Shown piece by piece: positions 8,597 through 17,303 of a stretch of 64,000 nucleotides of DNA. Below the pieces are notes generated by a model. The model saw only the letters and a program-made list of their open reading frames with translations, was not told the origin of the DNA and ran no database searches. The stretch comes from Ensifer adhaerens. Lineage in GTDB: Bacteria; Pseudomonadota; Alphaproteobacteria; Rhizobiales; Rhizobiaceae. The stretch covers positions 2,514,509 through 2,578,508 of the forward strand of contig NZ_JABEKT010000001.1 in assembly GCF_013283195.1 (NCBI RefSeq), given 5' to 3'. The position numbers and the translations under genes were made by a program. Numbering within the stretch: position 1 is the first letter of the stretch; each line of letters begins with the position of its first letter.

Positions 8597-10069
8597 ATGT
8601 CGAACGAGAACACGGCACCCGCTGCTGACCGACGCAAGAAGCGCGTCCCGCGGTGGCTCAAGTTATCCGCGATCACGATCGCGCTGTTGGCCCTTCTCAT
8701 ACTGACACCGCTTGCGCTTATCGTTTACCCGACGCTGAAGACCTATCCGACGGCTCCTCCCGTCCAGGCAGCCGTTTCGCAGCTGGACGCAAATAGGCAG
8801 GACCTCGCCCATTTGCGGCATTTTCCGGATTTCGAACGGAGCTTCACGCCGGAATCCAAGGCCGCCTTCGCGCTCGCCCTCAGCGAGATGGAACAACGCG
8901 CCGGGGATCTCGACCGGGCTGGACTGGCAATGGCGACGGCGAAGGCAGTGGCGCTCGCCGACAACGGGCACACCAATGTTGTCGGGCTCGTCGGCGGTCG
9001 CAGCTTCAATGCCGTGCCTATTCGTTTCGGCTGGTTTGCCGATGGGCTGTTCGTGATCGCCGCAGCTGAAGGTCAAAGCCACCTGCTAGGGAGACAGATC
9101 CTCAGTGTGAATGGTAAGACGACGGATGCCTTGGTGGCGGCGCTGCGGCCATATGTTGGCGGCCCTGCCAATCTAGCAAAGGAGCTGGCGCCAAACATCC
9201 TGATCTCACCGGAGCTTCTCCACGCGGCCGGCCTTGCTGAAACGGCGGCAAGCAGCACCTATGACATGCGGCTGGCAGATCGGAGCATCGTTCCGGTGGA
9301 ACTCGCCGCGATGTCCGGTACCCAAGAGCCCCAGAACACCAACTTCTGGCCCGCACGTGATCTGAGCCCAATCGCGCAAGCCGGCGGTACATCCGGGTGG
9401 CGACATGCTCTCGACGGTACAGTGCCGCCGCAATATCTCTCCCAACCCGATCGCAACTACTGGCACTCCTATCCTCTGCCGGACCTGCTTTACGTTCAAA
9501 TCAACCGCGTCCGCGACCAGGCGCCGCTCGATCTCTCCGCGTATCTTTCCAACATCCTCGATGAATCCGCTGAGAAGCCAATTCGCAACGCCGTCGTCGA
9601 CCTGCGCTTTAACAATGGCGGCAACTACGTGCTCGCGGCTGACTTTGGTCGACGTTTGCCGGAGATTCTGCCACCGACGGGGCGGCTGTTCATACTGACC
9701 AGCGGGAACACGTTCTCCGCGGCGATCAGCACCGCAGCTTGGCTGAAACATTACGGCGGAGCCCGTGTCACTATCATTGGCGAGCCCGTGGGCGATCGCA
9801 TGCAGTTCTGGGGCGAAGGAGGCCTCGCCGTTCTGCCAAATTCCAAGCTTGCGATCCGCTATACCACTGGCTTCCATGACTGGAAGAACGGATGCAGCCT
9901 GGCGCAGCTCAGGACGTGCTTTCTGTTGAACTACATCTATGACGTCCCGGCAGGCTCCCTTGAACCGAACGTGCCGGTCAAGCCGACCTTTGCGGACTAT
10001 GTCGCCGGCGAGGATCGGTCCATGTCCGCTGTCATGGAGATGCTCGCTACCGGCCGCACACCCGGGTAA
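8597..10069 (+). CDS. S41-like (tail-specific) peptidase, membrane-anchored
   Basis: 490-residue protein with a basic N-terminus and one membrane helix (about residues 24-46, LSAITIALLALLILTPLALI), so most of it should be periplasmic. The C-terminal half resembles the S41 peptidase fold: VVDLRFNNGGN (~residues 333-343) matches the conserved VDLRxNxGG strand and loop, and ILTSGNTFSAAIS has the position of the S41 catalytic serine loop. A lysine partner cannot be assigned by eye. No clear PDZ domain. The substrate is unknown. GAGAAGGA upstream supports the ATG. Confidence 0.7.
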   Translation: MSNENTAPAADRRKKRVPRWLKLSAITIALLALLILTPLALIVYPTLKTYPTAPPVQAAVSQLDANRQDLAHLRHFPDFERSFTPESKAAFALALSEMEQRAGDLDRAGLAMATAKAVALADNGHTNVVGLVGGRSFNAVPIRFGWFADGLFVIAAAEGQSHLLGRQILSVNGKTTDALVAALRPYVGGPANLAKELAPNILISPELLHAAGLAETAASSTYDMRLADRSIVPVELAAMSGTQEPQNTNFWPARDLSPIAQAGGTSGWRHALDGTVPPQYLSQPDRNYWHSYPLPDLLYVQINRVRDQAPLDLSAYLSNILDESAEKPIRNAVVDLRFNNGGNYVLAADFGRRLPEILPPTGRLFILTSGNTFSAAISTAAWLKHYGGARVTIIGEPVGDRMQFWGEGGLAVLPNSKLAIRYTTGFHDWKNGCSLAQLRTCFLLNYIYDVPAGSLEPNVPVKPTFADYVAGEDRSMSAVMEMLATGRTPG

Positions 10070-10075
10070 TCAGCC

Positions 10076-10140
10076 CGCCTGCTTGTCTCGGTGATGACGT
10101 GTCAAACCTGCCACAACATGCTACCGAGGCCATGCAGGCG
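10076..10140. terminator. Two-tier convergent stem-loop
   Basis: An outer 7-bp pair CGCCTGC (10076-10082) / GCAGGCG (10134-10140) and an inner CTCGGT (10087-10092) / ACCGAG (10123-10128) fill the gap between the plus-strand peptidase gene and the minus-strand small peptide gene. Probably a shared terminator-like structure. Confidence 0.4.
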
Positions 10141-10317
10141 TCACTTGCAGATGCGCACCTTCTTCATCACCACCCGACCATAGGCACCGTAGTTCTTTAT
10201 TGTCTTGACGACACAGGTCTGTCGATAGCCGTAACTGTAGGTGCCAGCCTCGGCAGGCATAGTGACGGCAAAGACGGTCGTCATCGCAGTAGCGATGGCG
10301 ATGAAAGAATGGCGCAT
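10141..10317 (-). CDS. Small secreted peptide, 58 aa
   Basis: A 58-residue ORF that a 60-residue cut-off would miss. It starts MRHSFIAIATAMTTVFAV and has a clear signal peptide with a probable cleavage after AEA, leaving a mature peptide of about 34 residues. The mature part is basic, tyrosine-rich and has two cysteines (QTCVVKTIKN ... VVMKKVRICK), which could form one disulfide. GGGGAA precedes the ATG. Similar short exported peptides ending in a KKVxxC-type motif are common hypothetical proteins in Rhizobiales as I recall them. Function unknown. Confidence 0.7.
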   Translation of the reverse strand: MRHSFIAIATAMTTVFAVTMPAEAGTYSYGYRQTCVVKTIKNYGAYGRVVMKKVRICK

Positions 10318-10473
10318 GGATGTTCCCCGTTCGAATTCAGCGGCCAGGAATGACGTGCGATCCGCATGTCAGAGCCATCGCATGAAAACCGATTTCGCAC
10401 TGTTTCGATTGGAACAGCTGAACAAATGACGGTCGCTGGCGTTGTCCTTGGCAAGGCACGGAGGGACCCGATC

Positions 10474-10752
10474 ATGATCTTCAAGAAGCGTACATTCCAC
10501 GGCATGGAGCCTGAGCGGACGGCGGGTGATCAGCCGGCGGAGCTGGAACGCCGCGTTGCTCACGGTCTGGCCGTGACACCGGGGCTCGATGCCGCCGATG
10601 TCATCGTCATTTGCACGGGAAATACGATCATGCTCTCCGGTCATGTCGCCACCCAGGCAGAGCGTGCGCGCGCCGAAGAAGCAGCAAGGTTGACAGAAGG
10701 TGTCGTCGAGGTCGTCAACCGCATCGAGGCGGCAGAGGCCAGACAGCGTTAA
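10474..10752 (+). CDS. BON-domain protein
   Basis: 92-residue protein containing one BON domain (LERRVAHGLAVTPGLDAADVIV ... MLSGHVATQAERARAEEAARLTEGVVEVVNRI), a fold linked to osmotic protection and membrane or phospholipid binding. It has no signal peptide, so unlike OsmY it should be cytosolic or peripheral. I chose the ATG at 10474 because a strong GGAGGG lies 8 bases upstream; the frame is open back to 10366. Its stop abuts the stop of the convergent lipoprotein gene. Confidence 0.75.
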   Translation: MIFKKRTFHGMEPERTAGDQPAELERRVAHGLAVTPGLDAADVIVICTGNTIMLSGHVATQAERARAEEAARLTEGVVEVVNRIEAAEARQR

Positions 10753-10753
10753 C

Positions 10754-11371
10754 TCAGATCGAACTCAGCGTCCAACCGACGATCTCGGACGCGACGGTGG
10801 CGAATGCCTGGTCGAGTGCCTTGACGAAAGCCGGATTGCCGGTGCCGTTGACGCCGACTGTGGCACGGAACGGCTTCTGCGCTCGCACGGTACCGTTCCG
10901 GTCGTTGACGATCTTTGCGAAGATCTCGACCACTGCCGTGTCGGCCCCTTCGGTCGAGATTTCGAAGGATCTGATTTCACTGATCACCTGGTAGTCGATC
11001 GCCAGGCCTTCGCCCGGCTTGCCGACGCCGCCGACCTTGCCGGTATTCTCGAACGCCTGAACCAGCTTTGCCTGCACCATGCGTGGCAGGCGGTCGCTCC
11101 ACTGCGCCTTGGAGAGATACTGCAGTTCCGAGCCGGACAGACGGATGACGATCTGGTCGCTGTCGAGTGCCTTCAAGGCCGTTGGTTCCGGCACCAGGAT
11201 CTGCTTGCTGGTCGACACGCGCCCTTCGACGACGGGGGACGAGGACAGGTTGAACGTGTCGTTGACGGCGGCACCGGCTCCGCAGCCCGCCAGCAACACA
11301 GCCAGCGTGAAGATCATCGCGGAGCGTTTCGCTCCGGTCTTACGCACACACACCAGCCCCGGAAAATTCAT
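10754..11371 (-). CDS. ABC-type transport auxiliary lipoprotein (Mla/Pqi-associated)
   Basis: 205-residue lipoprotein of the ABC_trans_aux family, which accompanies MCE-type lipid transporters (PqiC-like). The signal sequence ends in a lipobox, LLAGC, so the protein should be acylated and held in the outer membrane. It is the last gene of a four-gene operon with MlaE-, MlaF- and MlaD-like proteins, which fits a role as the outer-membrane docking partner. The start at 11371 (MNFPGLVCVRKTG) has GGACAAGGG upstream; an earlier in-frame start at 11428 would bury the signal peptide. Confidence 0.82.
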   Translation of the reverse strand: MNFPGLVCVRKTGAKRSAMIFTLAVLLAGCGAGAAVNDTFNLSSSPVVEGRVSTSKQILVPEPTALKALDSDQIVIRLSGSELQYLSKAQWSDRLPRMVQAKLVQAFENTGKVGGVGKPGEGLAIDYQVISEIRSFEISTEGADTAVVEIFAKIVNDRNGTVRAQKPFRATVGVNGTGNPAFVKALDQAFATVASEIVGWTLSSI

Positions 11372-11464
11372 ACTGCCCAAACCCTTGTCCAATACGCAGC
11401 ACCTTAGAGCGCTCTTTATTGAAAGCAACCCGCCCGGCCCCGCGCCGGCCTTGTCTTACCTGAT

Positions 11465-12835
11465 TCACCGTCGGGTGCGACCATCATATTGCTTGACCGT
11501 TTCGCCGCCGAACAGCAGGCGTTGCGGGTTCTTGTCGAATGTCGAAATCGTATTCTCGAGGCTCTGCACCGTCCGGCGCGTATCGGACACCAGCGCCTCG
11601 ACATCGCGAAGGCCTCCCCCGGAGAACCGCTTCAGATTATCGGCAATCGGTCCGATCTGGGCGTTGAGGTTCTCGGCCACCTTGCGGAACGATTCGAGCG
11701 TGCTGCGCGCCTCGGCCGAAAGCGATGGCGCGTCGGCATCGCCGAGGAAGCCATCCACCTTGACAAGAATGCTGTCGACCCGGTTCGATGCTGCATTCAG
11801 CTTGCTCGCCATCTGGGTCACGTCGGTGATGGTGCGATCGATGTCCTGCTGGCGCGCGGTGATCTTCGCGGCAAACTGTGTGATGTTTGCGACCGCCTTG
11901 CGGGCATCGGCACTTGCCGCCGAGATGTCGTTGACGACCAGTTCGACCTTCTGCTTGTCGACGGCAGCCACCAGCGTATCGACGCGCTCGAGCGTCTTCT
12001 GCGCGTTCTTGCCGAACTGGTCGTAGGTCTCGACCGTACGCTTGAACGCCGCAATGGTCTCCGAAACCCCGCCGGAGGCGGCCTTCAGGTCATTGCTCAT
12101 CTGCTCGACATTGCTGACGATGCGATCGATCTTCTTCGGATCCACCGACTTCACCAGCACATCGGCAGAAGCAAGCGTCGAATCGAGCTTCTTCGATGCC
12201 GCATTGATTGACGCAGAAAGCTCGGTGACGCTCTTCAGGAAATCGTCGATCGCGCCGGAATTGTCGGCAAGCGCCTTGGAGAATTTTTCGGCATTGCTGA
12301 TTGTGCCGGTCAAGGGACCGCGCACGTCCTTGACGAAGCCCTGAATGTCGGTGATCGCGTCGTTGGCGCGGTCCATGATCTTGTCGGCGGTCGCCAGAAG
12401 GCTGGTAACGCTCGACTGGTCGGCGAGGATGCGCGCCTGGGTGCCCTTCTCGAGAGCATTCCTCAAAATGTTCTCGTCGCCCTTGTTGCCGCCGCTGAGT
12501 TCGATGTAGGCGGCACCGGTCAGGCCCTGCACTTCCAGCGTCGCCTTGGTCGATTTCAGCACGGGTGCGTCAATGGAGACTTCCGTCACCGCGATGGAAT
12601 AGCGCGGGTCGTTGGCGTCGATCGCCAGATTGCGGACCGAGCCGACGGGAATGCCGTTGAAGCGAACAGGCGAGCCGACGGAAAGCCCGTTGGCGGAGCC
12701 CGGAATGTTGACGACCAGCTCGACCATTTCGCCGCTGCGGCCATATTGCGACATCCAGTAGACGAAGCCGAAGGCCGCCGCGATCACGAACACCGTGAAG
12801 AAGCCGACAATGGCGTAATTCGCTTTAGTTTCCAT
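11465..12835 (-). CDS. mlaD: MlaD/MCE-family lipid-transport substrate-binding protein
   Basis: 456-residue inner-membrane-anchored MCE protein. One N-terminal helix (NYAIVGFFTVFVIAAAFGFVY) is followed by a single MCE domain (about residues 40-120, containing VRFNGIPVGSVRNLAID) and a long region predicted to be mainly alpha-helical and coiled (residues 150-430). MCE proteins form hexameric rings that shuttle phospholipids across the periplasm. It is much longer than E. coli MlaD (~180 residues); the long helical tail suggests a needle that could span the periplasm, as in PqiB/LetB-like systems. Third gene of the operon. Confidence 0.88.
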   Translation of the reverse strand: METKANYAIVGFFTVFVIAAAFGFVYWMSQYGRSGEMVELVVNIPGSANGLSVGSPVRFNGIPVGSVRNLAIDANDPRYSIAVTEVSIDAPVLKSTKATLEVQGLTGAAYIELSGGNKGDENILRNALEKGTQARILADQSSVTSLLATADKIMDRANDAITDIQGFVKDVRGPLTGTISNAEKFSKALADNSGAIDDFLKSVTELSASINAASKKLDSTLASADVLVKSVDPKKIDRIVSNVEQMSNDLKAASGGVSETIAAFKRTVETYDQFGKNAQKTLERVDTLVAAVDKQKVELVVNDISAASADARKAVANITQFAAKITARQQDIDRTITDVTQMASKLNAASNRVDSILVKVDGFLGDADAPSLSAEARSTLESFRKVAENLNAQIGPIADNLKRFSGGGLRDVEALVSDTRRTVQSLENTISTFDKNPQRLLFGGETVKQYDGRTRR

Positions 12836-12927
12836 TCGTTCCGACTACCTCAGTGGCCATCCTATCGGCCGTTCATCTGCTCCAGACATCCGGGAAGTCT
12901 CCCAAGCTGCCCGCCGGTTCCCTGGCG

Positions 12928-13737
12928 CTACTCGTCGTGACGCACGATCGACCGCGCCCGTTTCCCCCGGAAATAGGACTGCACCCAGGGATCGTCACAG
13001 GCCAGCATGTCCTCGACCGTCCCCTCAACCAGAACCTTCTTGTTTCCGAGCACCGCGATGCGATCGCAGACCGAAAACAGGCTGTCGAGGTCGTGAGTCA
13101 CCATATACACGGTCAATCCGAGCGTGTCGCGCAGCTTGGCAATCAACTCGTCGAACTCGGCCGCACCGATCGGATCGAGGCCCGACGTCGGCTCGTCGAG
13201 GAAGACGAGATCGGGGTCGAGCGCCAGCGCCCTGGCAAGTGCGGCCCGCTTGATCATGCCGCCCGAAAGCTCGGATGGGTACTTGTCGGCCGCCTCTGGC
13301 GCCAGCCCCACCAATTCGATCTTCACGCGTGCCAGCTCGTCCATCAGGCTCTGCGACAGGTCGAGATACTCGCGCATCGGCACCTGGATGTTTTCGCGCA
13401 CTGTCAGCGCCGAAAAGAGCGCGCCGTGCTGGAAAAGCACGCCCAGACGCATGTCGAGCGCGATCCGGTCGGCCTCCGACATCTTGTCGTATTCCGCGCC
13501 GAGGATCTCGATCGTGCCGGAGCGCTTGGCAAGAAGCCTGAGGACCGTCCGCATCAGTACCGACTTGCCGGTGCCAGACGCCCCCACGAAGCCGAGGATT
13601 TCGCCGCGGTAGATCTCCAGGTTGAGCTTGTCGAGCACGATATGGGAGCCGAAGCCGACCGTCAGGTCGCGCACGGACAAAACCGATTCATGGCCGTTCG
13701 CGGCGTCTGGCTGTCTTTCTGTGGCTGTTGTGTCCAT
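12928..13737 (-). CDS. mlaF: MlaF-like ABC transporter ATP-binding protein
   Basis: 269-residue ATPase of the Mla/Mkl phospholipid transporter group. Walker A is GASGTGKS, the signature is the variant LSGGMIKRAALARAL characteristic of this family (instead of LSGGQ), and Walker B is LVFLDEPTSGLDP. The start at 13737 (MDTTATERQ) lies 14 bp from the stop of the permease gene, with GAGGCGG upstream, so translation is probably coupled. It powers lipid movement through the MlaE-like permease encoded just upstream. Confidence 0.9.
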   Translation of the reverse strand: MDTTATERQPDAANGHESVLSVRDLTVGFGSHIVLDKLNLEIYRGEILGFVGASGTGKSVLMRTVLRLLAKRSGTIEILGAEYDKMSEADRIALDMRLGVLFQHGALFSALTVRENIQVPMREYLDLSQSLMDELARVKIELVGLAPEAADKYPSELSGGMIKRAALARALALDPDLVFLDEPTSGLDPIGAAEFDELIAKLRDTLGLTVYMVTHDLDSLFSVCDRIAVLGNKKVLVEGTVEDMLACDDPWVQSYFRGKRARSIVRHDE

Positions 13738-13750
13738 CGTCCCATCCGCC

Positions 13751-14968
13751 TCAGAATTCGATCGCCGCGTAGAACATGGCAAACAGGCCATCGATCAGGA
13801 TCACCACGAAGATCGATTTGACCACCGAGGAGGTCACGTGGCGGCCGAGCGATTCGGCGCTGCCGCCCACCTTCAACCCTTCGACGGCCGCCACCACACC
13901 GATGATCAGCGCCATGAACGGCGCCTTGATCATGCCGGCCGCGACCGATGAAAAATCGACGGCCTCCTGCAGGCGCGACAGAAAGGTCGCAATGGTAATG
14001 CCGGAATAGGTCCAGGCGACCAGCGCCGCACCGGTCAGCGCCGCGAAATTGGCGATGATGGTCAGAAGCGGCAAAGCGATCGTCAGCGCCACAAGGCGCG
14101 GAAATACCAGGACGCCAACGGGGCTGAGGCCCATGACCTTCAGCGCGTCGACCTCTTCGCGCATCTTCATTGAACCGATTTCGGCTGTAATCGCGCTGCC
14201 CGAACGCCCTGCGATCATGATCGCGGTCAAGAGCACGCCGATTTCACGCAATTGCAGGATACCGACGAGATCGACGACGAAGACTTCGGCGCCGAAGTAG
14301 CGCAGCTGAAATGCACCCTGCTGCGCAATGATCGCGCCGATCAGGAAGGACATCAGCATGATGATCGGAACGGCCTTGACGCCCATGCGGTCGATCTGGT
14401 GGACGATGGCCGCCGGCGAGAGGCCGCTGTGTCGCCCGAGCTTGAGCTGCGCACCACGAACCGCCGAACCGAGAATGTACATTGCAGCGACGATATCGTT
14501 CCAGGTGGCGATCATCACTTCGCCGATCGGCGCGAAGAGCCGTTGGAACAGCGGAATCTTGTCGCTTTCGTCCTCCGGTGTCGGCAGTTCCGCCGGCAGC
14601 GCGCCGATCAGTTCGACATAGCGCTGTCCGCCATCGACAAACTGGATCCCGTCCTTTTCAGGGCCGGCGATCTTCGTCATGAAACGCCGGATGATCCATG
14701 CCCCCGCCGTATCCATGGCAGTGACACCCGACAGATCGAACTGCTTGACGCTACTACCCTTGCGCGCAAGCTGGTCGAGCTTGGCAGCCATGGCTTCAGC
14801 CGTCTCGTGCCGCCAGACGCCCGAAAAGACGTAAGTGCCATCAGAGCCTTCGGCGTCTCCGCCGAGCGCGACATCCGCAACGATCTTGGTCTGGGAACGC
14901 GTCACCTGGTCTCTGTCATCCCGATTTGCTAACCGCTCGTAAAAGCTTGCTCCGTCATAACGGCTCAC
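13751..14968 (-). CDS. mlaE: STAS-MlaE fusion, ABC lipid transporter permease
   Basis: 405-residue permease. Residues ~35-130 form a STAS domain (FDLSGVTAMDTAGAWIIRRF), which in E. coli is the separate protein MlaB; residues ~150-405 are the MlaE permease with five to six hydrophobic segments and the conserved EIGSMKMREEVDALKVMGLSP block. The fusion therefore combines MlaB and MlaE. First gene of the operon mlaE-mlaF-mlaD-lipoprotein. The start is GTG at 14968 with CAAGGAT upstream. The system is expected to maintain outer-membrane lipid asymmetry. Confidence 0.9.
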   Translation of the reverse strand: MSRYDGASFYERLANRDDRDQVTRSQTKIVADVALGGDAEGSDGTYVFSGVWRHETAEAMAAKLDQLARKGSSVKQFDLSGVTAMDTAGAWIIRRFMTKIAGPEKDGIQFVDGGQRYVELIGALPAELPTPEDESDKIPLFQRLFAPIGEVMIATWNDIVAAMYILGSAVRGAQLKLGRHSGLSPAAIVHQIDRMGVKAVPIIMLMSFLIGAIIAQQGAFQLRYFGAEVFVVDLVGILQLREIGVLLTAIMIAGRSGSAITAEIGSMKMREEVDALKVMGLSPVGVLVFPRLVALTIALPLLTIIANFAALTGAALVAWTYSGITIATFLSRLQEAVDFSSVAAGMIKAPFMALIIGVVAAVEGLKVGGSAESLGRHVTSSVVKSIFVVILIDGLFAMFYAAIEF

Positions 14969-15043
14969 ATCCTTGATGTCATCCGGACGAAGCCGGTAAC
15001 ATCGCCACCAATGTGCCAGATAGCCCCCGCCGGAGAAGATTTC

Positions 15044-16027
15044 ATGTCCACTGTGCTCGAAGCGACAACCGAAGACTTCCCGATTGCGGGCACTTTCACG
15101 ATTTCACGCGGCTCGAAGACCACGGCGAGCGTGGTGACCTGCCGAATCACCGCGGGCGGCAGCAGCGGCTGGGGCGAATGCGTGCCCTATGGCCGCTACA
15201 ACGAGACGATTGCCTCGGTGCTTGCAGAAATCGAAGCGATTCGCCCGCAGATCGAGCAGGGTCTGACGCGCCAGCAACTGCAGTCGGCGATGAAGCCGGG
15301 TGCTGCCCGCAACGCCGTCGACTGCGCACTGTGGGACCTCGAAGCAAAGCAGAAAGGCAAATCTGTCCGCGAGCTTGCCGGTCTTTCCTCACCAGAAACA
15401 TTGACGACGGCCTATACGCTTTCGCTCGCCGAACCGGACGTGATGCGCAGCCAGGCCGCGCAATATGCCCACCGCGCCCTGCTCAAGATCAAGGTCGGGA
15501 CGTCGGACGATGCCTCTCGCATCCGCGCCGTGCGGGAGGGCGCGCCGGAGAGCCGCATCATTCTCGATGCCAATGAGGGCTGGACGCCGGACAGCCTCGC
15601 CTATCACTTCGCCATCTGCGCCGAACAGCGCATCGACCTGATCGAGCAGCCGCTGCCGGCCGGCCGAGATCAGGCGCTCGCCACGATTGCCCGCCCCGTT
15701 CCCGTGTGCGCTGACGAGAGCGTGCATGCGACCGGCGACCTCTCCGCCCTTGTCGACCGGTATGACGCGGTCAACATCAAGCTCGACAAGACGGGCGGCC
15801 TGACGGAGGCCCTCCGCATGCGCGATGCGGCGACATCGCTCGGCCTTAAGGTGATGGTCGGCTGCATGGTCGGAACCTCGCTCGGCATGGCACCGGCGAT
15901 CCTGGCGGCGCAGGGCGCGGATTTCGTCGACCTCGACGGCCCCCTGCTCCTGGCGCGCGACCGCACGCCGGGCCTGCGCTACGAGGCCTCGCTGGTCTTT
16001 CCGCCCGAGCCGCGCCTCTGGGGCTGA
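15044..16027 (+). CDS. Dipeptide epimerase (enolase superfamily)
   Basis: 327-residue enolase-superfamily enzyme of the L-Ala-D/L-Glu epimerase type. The KxK motif (LLKIKVG), the metal ligands in ILDANEGW, LIEQPLP and CADESVH, and the second acid/base lysine in NIKLDKTGG are all visible, as is the C-terminal DLDGP. Such enzymes epimerise dipeptides from peptidoglycan turnover; close relatives (DgcA) racemise N-acetyl-glutamate in a D-glutamate pathway, but no DgcN partner is seen here. GGAGAAG supports the ATG at 15044. The last 49 bp overlap the convergent MFS gene. Confidence 0.85.
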   Translation: MSTVLEATTEDFPIAGTFTISRGSKTTASVVTCRITAGGSSGWGECVPYGRYNETIASVLAEIEAIRPQIEQGLTRQQLQSAMKPGAARNAVDCALWDLEAKQKGKSVRELAGLSSPETLTTAYTLSLAEPDVMRSQAAQYAHRALLKIKVGTSDDASRIRAVREGAPESRIILDANEGWTPDSLAYHFAICAEQRIDLIEQPLPAGRDQALATIARPVPVCADESVHATGDLSALVDRYDAVNIKLDKTGGLTEALRMRDAATSLGLKVMVGCMVGTSLGMAPAILAAQGADFVDLDGPLLLARDRTPGLRYEASLVFPPEPRLWG

Positions 16028-17199
16028 AGGTACCGGGCGGTCAGGGCAAAGCAGCAGCCGGCAAAGGCGACCACCGACATCGAATAGAACCCGTTCACCC
16101 CGTACCAGGCATAGAGATAGCCTGACAGGAACGTGAAGATTGCCGTGAAGATGCCGGTGTAGAAGAAGTAGAGGCCCTGCGCCGATGCTTCCTGCTCCTC
16201 GACCACGCGCTCCACCAGCTTGTTCTGCATGCCGGTGTGCATGATGGCATAGGTGAAGGCGTGAAAGCACTGCAGCACGAAGTATCCGGAAAAACCTAGA
16301 TCCATCGGGAAGATGATCCAGCGCAGCACGGCCAGGAAACAACCGGACAGGATCATCGTCCAGACGCTGAAACGCCGAATGATCGCCTTGGCGAAGATGA
16401 ACATCGTCACTTCGGCAGCAACGCCCGCACTCCAGAGAATCCCAATCTCCGTGCCGCTATAGCCAATATGCTGCCAGTAGATCGCCGAGAAGGCGAACAG
16501 CATGGCGTGGCTGGCGTTCACCAGTGTCACGCCGATCAACAGCAGTTGCAGATCGAGCTGGCGCAGCGATTTCGGCGGGGGCTCGGTCAAGGCCGTGATC
16601 GGCGACGGACGTCGCGGCCGACCGACCTTGGGCGCCGCGAAGGCCATCGCGATCGTCAGGCCAAATCCGATCGCCATCGCCGGCAGCACCATGTCGCCAC
16701 CGAAGATGCCGATCAACCAGCCGCCGAGCATGGTTGCGCCGATGAAGGCAACGGAGCCCCACAGCCGCATCTGGGCATAGTCAAAACCCCAGCGCCTGAC
16801 ACCGGAAAGCGCAATCGCCTCGACGATCGGCACATAGGGTGAATAGACGGCCGATTGCAGCGTGTAGATGATCAGGATCGGCCAGAACTCGCGGGCATAA
16901 AACAGCACGAACGCCGTCGCCAGCGACAGGAATCCGGACCAGATCAACACGATCGTGCGCTCTCCGAGCCGATCGGCGATCACACCCGCGATCGGCGCCG
17001 TGAACACGCGCACGAACATCGGCAGGGCCAGCACGACGCCGATCTCGAAATCGCTCATGGAAAGCGTCGTCAGCCAGACCGGAAAATATGGCATGGCGAA
17101 ACCGTTGACGATCAACGGCGCGCAGAAGAGCAAGGCTGTGCGAAGCGTAAAATAACGCGGCGGAGGGCCCACTGCAGCGGGCGCTTGGGAGGGAATCAT
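15979..17199 (-). CDS. MFS transporter
   Basis: 406-residue major facilitator with about twelve membrane helices. The family loop between helices 2 and 3 is GVIADRLGERT, and the layout (short, with the YSPYVPIVEAIAL segment) resembles the nucleoside/phenylpropionate transporter branch (NupG/HcaT, MFS_1-like). The substrate is unknown. Its C-terminal 49 bp overlap the convergent epimerase gene; the tail here is hydrophilic (QPQRRGSGGKTSEAS), as expected for a cytosolic end. Whether it serves the epimerase cannot be told from sequence. Confidence 0.82.
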   Translation of the reverse strand: MIPSQAPAAVGPPPRYFTLRTALLFCAPLIVNGFAMPYFPVWLTTLSMSDFEIGVVLALPMFVRVFTAPIAGVIADRLGERTIVLIWSGFLSLATAFVLFYAREFWPILIIYTLQSAVYSPYVPIVEAIALSGVRRWGFDYAQMRLWGSVAFIGATMLGGWLIGIFGGDMVLPAMAIGFGLTIAMAFAAPKVGRPRRPSPITALTEPPPKSLRQLDLQLLLIGVTLVNASHAMLFAFSAIYWQHIGYSGTEIGILWSAGVAAEVTMFIFAKAIIRRFSVWTMILSGCFLAVLRWIIFPMDLGFSGYFVLQCFHAFTYAIMHTGMQNKLVERVVEEQEASAQGLYFFYTGIFTAIFTFLSGYLYAWYGVNGFYSMSVVAFAGCCFALTARYLQPQRRGSGGKTSEAS

Positions 17200-17303
17200 G
17201 GGAGGACCTGATGGCTATGGGCCAGCAATAGCATAGCCCACTGCAGGATCGCCATAACCTAGATTTCGCTACAAGCGCGGTTCGTAGGTTGCTCGCAGCC
17301 TCT

